A stretch of 10,868 nucleotides of DNA. Origin: CAYVZU01 sp964455935. GTDB taxonomy: Bacteria > Fibrobacterota > CAYVZU01. Shown here piece after piece: positions 7,467 to 10,868 of this stretch. The stretch covers positions 1 to 10,868 of the forward strand of contig CAYVZU010000133.1 in assembly GCA_964455935.1 (NCBI GenBank). The letters run 5' to 3'. Position 1 is the stretch's first letter, and each line of letters begins with the position of its first letter. The position numbers and the translations under genes were made by a program. Under the pieces are notes generated by a model. That model searched no databases and was not told where the DNA came from. It worked only from the letters and a program-made list of their open reading frames with translations.

Positions 7467-7491
7467 CCTTTTCTTGCCATCGGTGCGCTTT

Positions 7492-10191
7492 ATGACCGTG
7501 CGCAGTCCCGTTGCCTACCTGTTTATTCTGCTATTCTGCGTTTTTTCCGCGGCCATTCTAGGCGACACGGCCTCGGAATCGTTGTTCCTGGCCAATTTCT
7601 CGGCCAACGTGCTTCCCAACATGTACCTGGCCAATTCGCTGTTTCTGTTTCTGATGTCCATGGTTCTCATCTCCCTCATCGACCGTCTGGACCGGGGCCG
7701 CTTCTTTCTGGTCCTGCTGGCGATCCATGTTGTCTGCATCCTGGCCATTCGGATCGTGGGCGGCACGGGTTTTTCGCTGCTCTATCCGCTCCTGTTTTCC
7801 TATTCATACGTAATGAAGATCCTCACCTTCATGCTCTTCTGGACCATTGCCAACGACATCTGCGATGCCCGCACGGCCAAGGAGACCTTCCCCAAAATTG
7901 CCGCCGGCGGCGTCCTGGGCGGGCTGAGCATTTCGTTTTGCATCGGGTTTCTGGTGCATCGGATTGGACCCTTGAACCTTCTGCTGCTGTGGGCCGCGCT
8001 CATTGCGGTCTCGATTGTGTTGTTCCTTCCCATTTACCGGAGATTTCGCAAGGAACTCCGCGGCAAGCCCGCCACCGAGATCCAGAAGAAAGGCCTGGCC
8101 TTGCGCGCGGACGTGCGGCTTGTTCTCGATGAACCGCTTCTGCGCAACATGTCCCTGCTTTATTTTTTAATGTTCTTTTTGCTGCTGAACCAGGATTTTC
8201 AGTTTTATGCGATTCTGCGCGAGACGTTTCTCAAAGTCCCCAGCCCCGAATTGCTGGCCACGAGGCTGTCTTCCTTTCTTGGATTGTTCCGCGGCATCAG
8301 CACGACAATCACGTTCTTTCTGCAAATGACCGTGGCCGGCTTCTTTCTGACCCGGCTGGGCACCGCCAAGTCCATGTATCTAATGCCGGCAACCTTTGCA
8401 GTGGTTTTTGGCGCTTTACTGCTGCAAACCGTGTTTAACTGGATTCCGCTGGGGGGCATGGGCCCGCTGGGGTCCGCTTTCTTCTACCCGCTTTTTGGGA
8501 TGATTATGGCCGGCGTGGGTTTGCGGATCGCCATGTTCGATTCCATCTTCTCTCCAAATTTCCAAATCTTCTTCAGTTCGCTTCCCAAAGAAATCCGCGG
8601 CCGCGGCAAGATTTTTATTGAGGGCGCCGTCAAGCCCCTGGCGATTTCCTGCGCCGGCCTGTTCATGATGCTGGTCGCTTCGCGCCTGCCGCGGCCCGTG
8701 GTCTTCGCCTTTCTGGTGGCCGTGGCCGTGCTTCTGCTCATCCTTACCGCCCGGCTCAAGTCCTGCTACACCGACAGCATCGCCCGGTATTTGGGCGGAC
8801 TGAAGTCGAAACGCCTCTCGTCCATTCTCAAGATCGATGCGCACTCCGCGGGCGAATCGCTGCTGGCCGTGCTTTCGCGCGCCCTGCGCAACCCCGAGCG
8901 CGACGTGCGCTTCTTTGCCCTTGAAACGCTGCGCCGCCTTAACACCGCCGAATCCGTCGCGGTCCTGCGCGAGGAATTCGAAAAGGCGACCGGACCCGAA
9001 CGGGCGGCCGTGGCCGCCTCTCTCTCCGGGCTGACCCGGCCCGAACTGGCGCCCCTCTTTGAGAAAGCGCTCCTGGATCCGGACCCCCAGGTGGTGGGCC
9101 ACGCGGTTCTGTCCCTGGCCCGGCTGGGCACCCCCAACGCGGTCCAGCTGATTCAACCCTATCTTTATTTTGATCACAATCGCGTCCGGGCCAATGCCAT
9201 TATCGGGCTGTGGCCGCGCTCGGCCCCGCCGGTTCGCGAAAAGCTTCTCCGCGCCCTGCAGAAATTGGCGGCGAGCGACAATCCCCTCGACCTGGAATGC
9301 GCGCTCGACGCCATGGGCGAGATCGGCGAGATAAATCTGATCCCCCTGTTCCGGCAGATCCAGGACCGGCTGCGGTCAGCCGGCCGTTCGGTGTTTCTTC
9401 ATTGGCTTTCGGGCCTGGGCAAGATTCCGCACCCCGATGCCATGGACATGCTGATCTCCGGCCTGCGGTTGGCCGGCCGGCGCGACCTGTTCGCGGTCCG
9501 GCGGGCACTCACCGATCTGGCCCTTTGCTTCCCCGAGCGCTTTTTGACATACCTGGGCAACAACGACTGGCGGGTGCGCCAGAACACATTGGAAATCATC
9601 CAGAACACCAGGCTCAAAGCCCTGCCCTCCGTGCTCGAAGCGGTGCGCCGCGCAGGATGGGAGCTGATCTCGGATACCCACCGTATGAACGAAGCCGCAA
9701 CGGCGCTCTTGACCCGGCAGACCGAGCCGGAAGGCGAATTTCTGATCGAGGTCCTGCACGAGGAATGGATCGAGCCGGCCAAGGATTGCCTGATTCTGGT
9801 CGCGGCCATTCTGGATCCGACCGACAAGATCTACCTGGTCGGCCGCCGATTGCGCCACCGCGATTCGCACATCCGCGCCAACGCCATCGAGGCCCTCGAA
9901 AACCTGGGCGACCCGGCCCTCAACCGCTTTCTTATTCCGTTGTTCGAGCGAAAAAAAACGCGAGTGGGGACGCTGCCTCCCGGAAAGCTCTGGTCGCAGC
10001 AACCCCCGGACCTGGTGTCGTTTCTTCGGCATCTTCTCGTCCTGCCGCACGAGTGGCTGCGGATCTGCTGTACTTACGCCAGCTATAGATTTTATTTACA
10101 AAAGAACGACCCCGCTTTTCTCGACGCAATCGGGCTGAAGGCGCCCCTATCGATGGAGACCTTGCGCGCAAGCATGGCCATGCGACAGTAG
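7492..10191 (+). CDS. NTT/MFS-like transporter fused to C-terminal HEAT repeats
   Basis: An 899-residue two-part membrane protein. Residues 1-420 contain about 11-12 hydrophobic helices (roughly 8-24, 45-65, 69-88, 94-118, 137-155, 160-180, 220-238, 260-285, 296-314, 325-346, 382-397, 400-420). Conserved-looking loops such as GDTASESLFLANF (24-36), IANDICDARTAKETFP (119-134) and LPKEIRGRGKIFIEGAVKP (364-382) match the ATP/ADP-translocase-like (NTT) branch of transporters found in free-living bacteria. Residues 440-899 are HEAT repeats, for example NPERDVRFFALETLRRL (467-483), HNRVRANAIIGL (562-573) and DSHIRANAIEALENLGD (791-807); they are probably cytoplasmic. Substrate is unknown: homology to nucleotide transporters does not prove nucleotide exchange. 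An in-frame TTG at 7474 would add six residues; ATG at 7492 was chosen because it sits just before helix 1. No Shine-Dalgarno is visible. The cyclic-nucleotide-binding gene follows after 61 bases, probably in the same operon. Confidence 0.85.
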   Translation: MTVRSPVAYLFILLFCVFSAAILGDTASESLFLANFSANVLPNMYLANSLFLFLMSMVLISLIDRLDRGRFFLVLLAIHVVCILAIRIVGGTGFSLLYPLLFSYSYVMKILTFMLFWTIANDICDARTAKETFPKIAAGGVLGGLSISFCIGFLVHRIGPLNLLLLWAALIAVSIVLFLPIYRRFRKELRGKPATEIQKKGLALRADVRLVLDEPLLRNMSLLYFLMFFLLLNQDFQFYAILRETFLKVPSPELLATRLSSFLGLFRGISTTITFFLQMTVAGFFLTRLGTAKSMYLMPATFAVVFGALLLQTVFNWIPLGGMGPLGSAFFYPLFGMIMAGVGLRIAMFDSIFSPNFQIFFSSLPKEIRGRGKIFIEGAVKPLAISCAGLFMMLVASRLPRPVVFAFLVAVAVLLLILTARLKSCYTDSIARYLGGLKSKRLSSILKIDAHSAGESLLAVLSRALRNPERDVRFFALETLRRLNTAESVAVLREEFEKATGPERAAVAASLSGLTRPELAPLFEKALLDPDPQVVGHAVLSLARLGTPNAVQLIQPYLYFDHNRVRANAIIGLWPRSAPPVREKLLRALQKLAASDNPLDLECALDAMGEIGEINLIPLFRQIQDRLRSAGRSVFLHWLSGLGKIPHPDAMDMLISGLRLAGRRDLFAVRRALTDLALCFPERFLTYLGNNDWRVRQNTLEIIQNTRLKALPSVLEAVRRAGWELISDTHRMNEAATALLTRQTEPEGEFLIEVLHEEWIEPAKDCLILVAAILDPTDKIYLVGRRLRHRDSHIRANAIEALENLGDPALNRFLIPLFERKKTRVGTLPPGKLWSQQPPDLVSFLRHLLVLPHEWLRICCTYASYRFYLQKNDPAFLDAIGLKAPLSMETLRASMAMRQ

Positions 10192-10215
10192 AACTTGGCT
10201 CATAGTGGAAATTAC

Positions 10216-10227
10216 GAGCGAAGCGAG
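10216..10227. repeat. Second copy of the REP core
   Basis: The 12-mer gagcgaagcgag matches 11 of 12 bases of the core at 1188-1199. It lies in the 61-base gap between the transporter and the CNB gene. The rest of the palindrome is not recognisable here, so it may be a decayed remnant or a chance match to a simple motif. Confidence 0.35.
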
Positions 10228-10252
10228 TTAACGTGATTCTGACCGGCCGCCC

Positions 10253-10762
10253 ATGAGAGAAACCCAGCTCGATCCGGTTCTCCTGATGGAGAACGTCATC
10301 TTCCTGAAGCGGAACCCGCTTTTTGCCGAGGTGCGCAGCGAGGAACTGCGGGCCATTGCCGCCATCAGCCGCGAACGGGAATTCCGCAAAAACGAATGCA
10401 TTGTCAAGGAAAACGATCCCGGCGACTCTCTGTTCATCGTCAAAAGCGGCAGCATCCGCGTAACCAAATCAAGCGGCGCCGAAGAGGTGCTGCTGGCGGT
10501 ACTGCCCGTGGACAGTTGCTTCGGCGAGATGGTGATCTTCGAAGACGCCGCGCGCTCGGCCTCGGGCTATGCCAATGAGGATTGCGCCCTGCTGATCATT
10601 CAGCGCGACGATCTCCTGGATGTGGTGCTGGAGTTTCCGGGCATCGCGCTGGAATTGTTCCGCATTTTCGGCAAGCGGTTGCGCGAGGCCAACGAAAAGA
10701 TCCGTCGCCTGAGCCAGCAAATCGAAGAAGTGAAGCGGCAAAAACAAGATTCACGAACTTAG
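10253..10762 (+). CDS. Stand-alone cyclic-nucleotide-binding domain protein
   Basis: A 169-residue protein with one CRP-type cyclic-nucleotide-binding domain at about 15-140: FLKRNPLFAEVRSEELRAIA lead helices, then an eight-strand barrel with GDSLFIVKSGSIRV (57-70). The phosphate-binding cassette reads FGEMVIFEDAARSAS (90-104) and keeps the Gly-Glu pair (91-92) and Arg-Ser (101-102) used by CAP to hold cAMP, so real nucleotide binding is plausible. There is no helix-turn-helix. The C-terminus (141-169) is a charged amphipathic helix that could form a coiled coil. It is therefore not a transcription factor by itself, and more likely a regulatory subunit. It follows the transporter-HEAT gene closely. 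In related proteins transporter, HEAT and CNB domains can occur in one chain, which supports a joint role. The ATG at 10253 has no Shine-Dalgarno; Met12 (10286) is an alternative start. Confidence 0.9.
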   Translation: MRETQLDPVLLMENVIFLKRNPLFAEVRSEELRAIAAISREREFRKNECIVKENDPGDSLFIVKSGSIRVTKSSGAEEVLLAVLPVDSCFGEMVIFEDAARSASGYANEDCALLIIQRDDLLDVVLEFPGIALELFRIFGKRLREANEKIRRLSQQIEEVKRQKQDSRT

Positions 10763-10868
10763 AAATCGCTCATCCACAGAAAGGCACTGATCTCCCCATT
10801 GAGATACAGTCCCCTAACCCAAGTTCGACAGTTCGAGTGAAAAAAGGCTGATATTGGCAAGATTTCGC

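Noticed and set aside
7474..7491. TTG start for the transporter gene
   Set aside because: It would add only six residues before the ATG at 7492, without a ribosome site; the ATG sits naturally ahead of the first membrane helix.
8416..9177. Minus-strand open frame of 253 codons in the transporter gene
   Set aside because: Antisense to a continuous conserved protein; the low-complexity Gly/Gln/Arg-rich translation is typical of a shadow frame.
9210..10088. Plus-strand open frame of 292 codons in another frame of the HEAT tail
   Set aside because: Rich in Pro, Gly and Arg with no domain; the overlapping HEAT frame is clearly the real one.
10763..10868. Terminator or start of another gene after the CNB gene
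   Set aside because: No stable hairpin with a T-run and no open frame of useful length in the last 106 bases.

Overview
The window is a GC-rich stretch of a bacterial chromosome, apparently from a metagenome-type assembly because ten undetermined bases sit at 99-108. It carries six protein genes and several short repeats. I see no rRNA, tRNA, CRISPR array, transposase or phage gene. The organism is probably a free-living bacterium from a poorly cultured lineage. This rests on an HD-GYP phosphodiesterase, a FapA-type protein, an NTT-like transporter fused to HEAT repeats, and two kinds of dispersed short repeat. The phylum cannot be settled from the sequence.

Left half, minus strand: a fapA-like gene (2804-4999) is followed after 30 bases by an HD-GYP gene (1370-2773), which looks like a two-gene operon. 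The two proteins begin with the same roughly 50-residue module although their remaining domains are unrelated. After a 306-base gap holding a REP-like imperfect palindrome comes a small HEAT-repeat protein (158-1063). Its stop codon overlaps a 10-bp perfect stem-loop.

Centre: about 300 bases (5000-5307) separate fapA from the divergent priA, the replication restart helicase, which is complete with all helicase motifs and eight zinc-binding cysteines.

Right half, plus strand: after a spacer framed by inverted heptameric repeats (7291-7466) comes an 899-residue membrane protein, an NTT/MFS-like transporter domain fused to a long HEAT-repeat tail. It is followed after 61 bases by a stand-alone cyclic-nucleotide-binding protein without a DNA-binding domain. 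These two probably work together as a nucleotide-sensing membrane unit.

The most interesting points are the module shared by the FapA-like and HD-GYP proteins, the tandem duplication of the FapA N-terminal half, the transporter-HEAT plus CNB pair, and the two families of short intergenic repeats. None of this proves a new system, but the FapA/HD-GYP pair and the transporter/CNB pair both look like functional couples worth testing.
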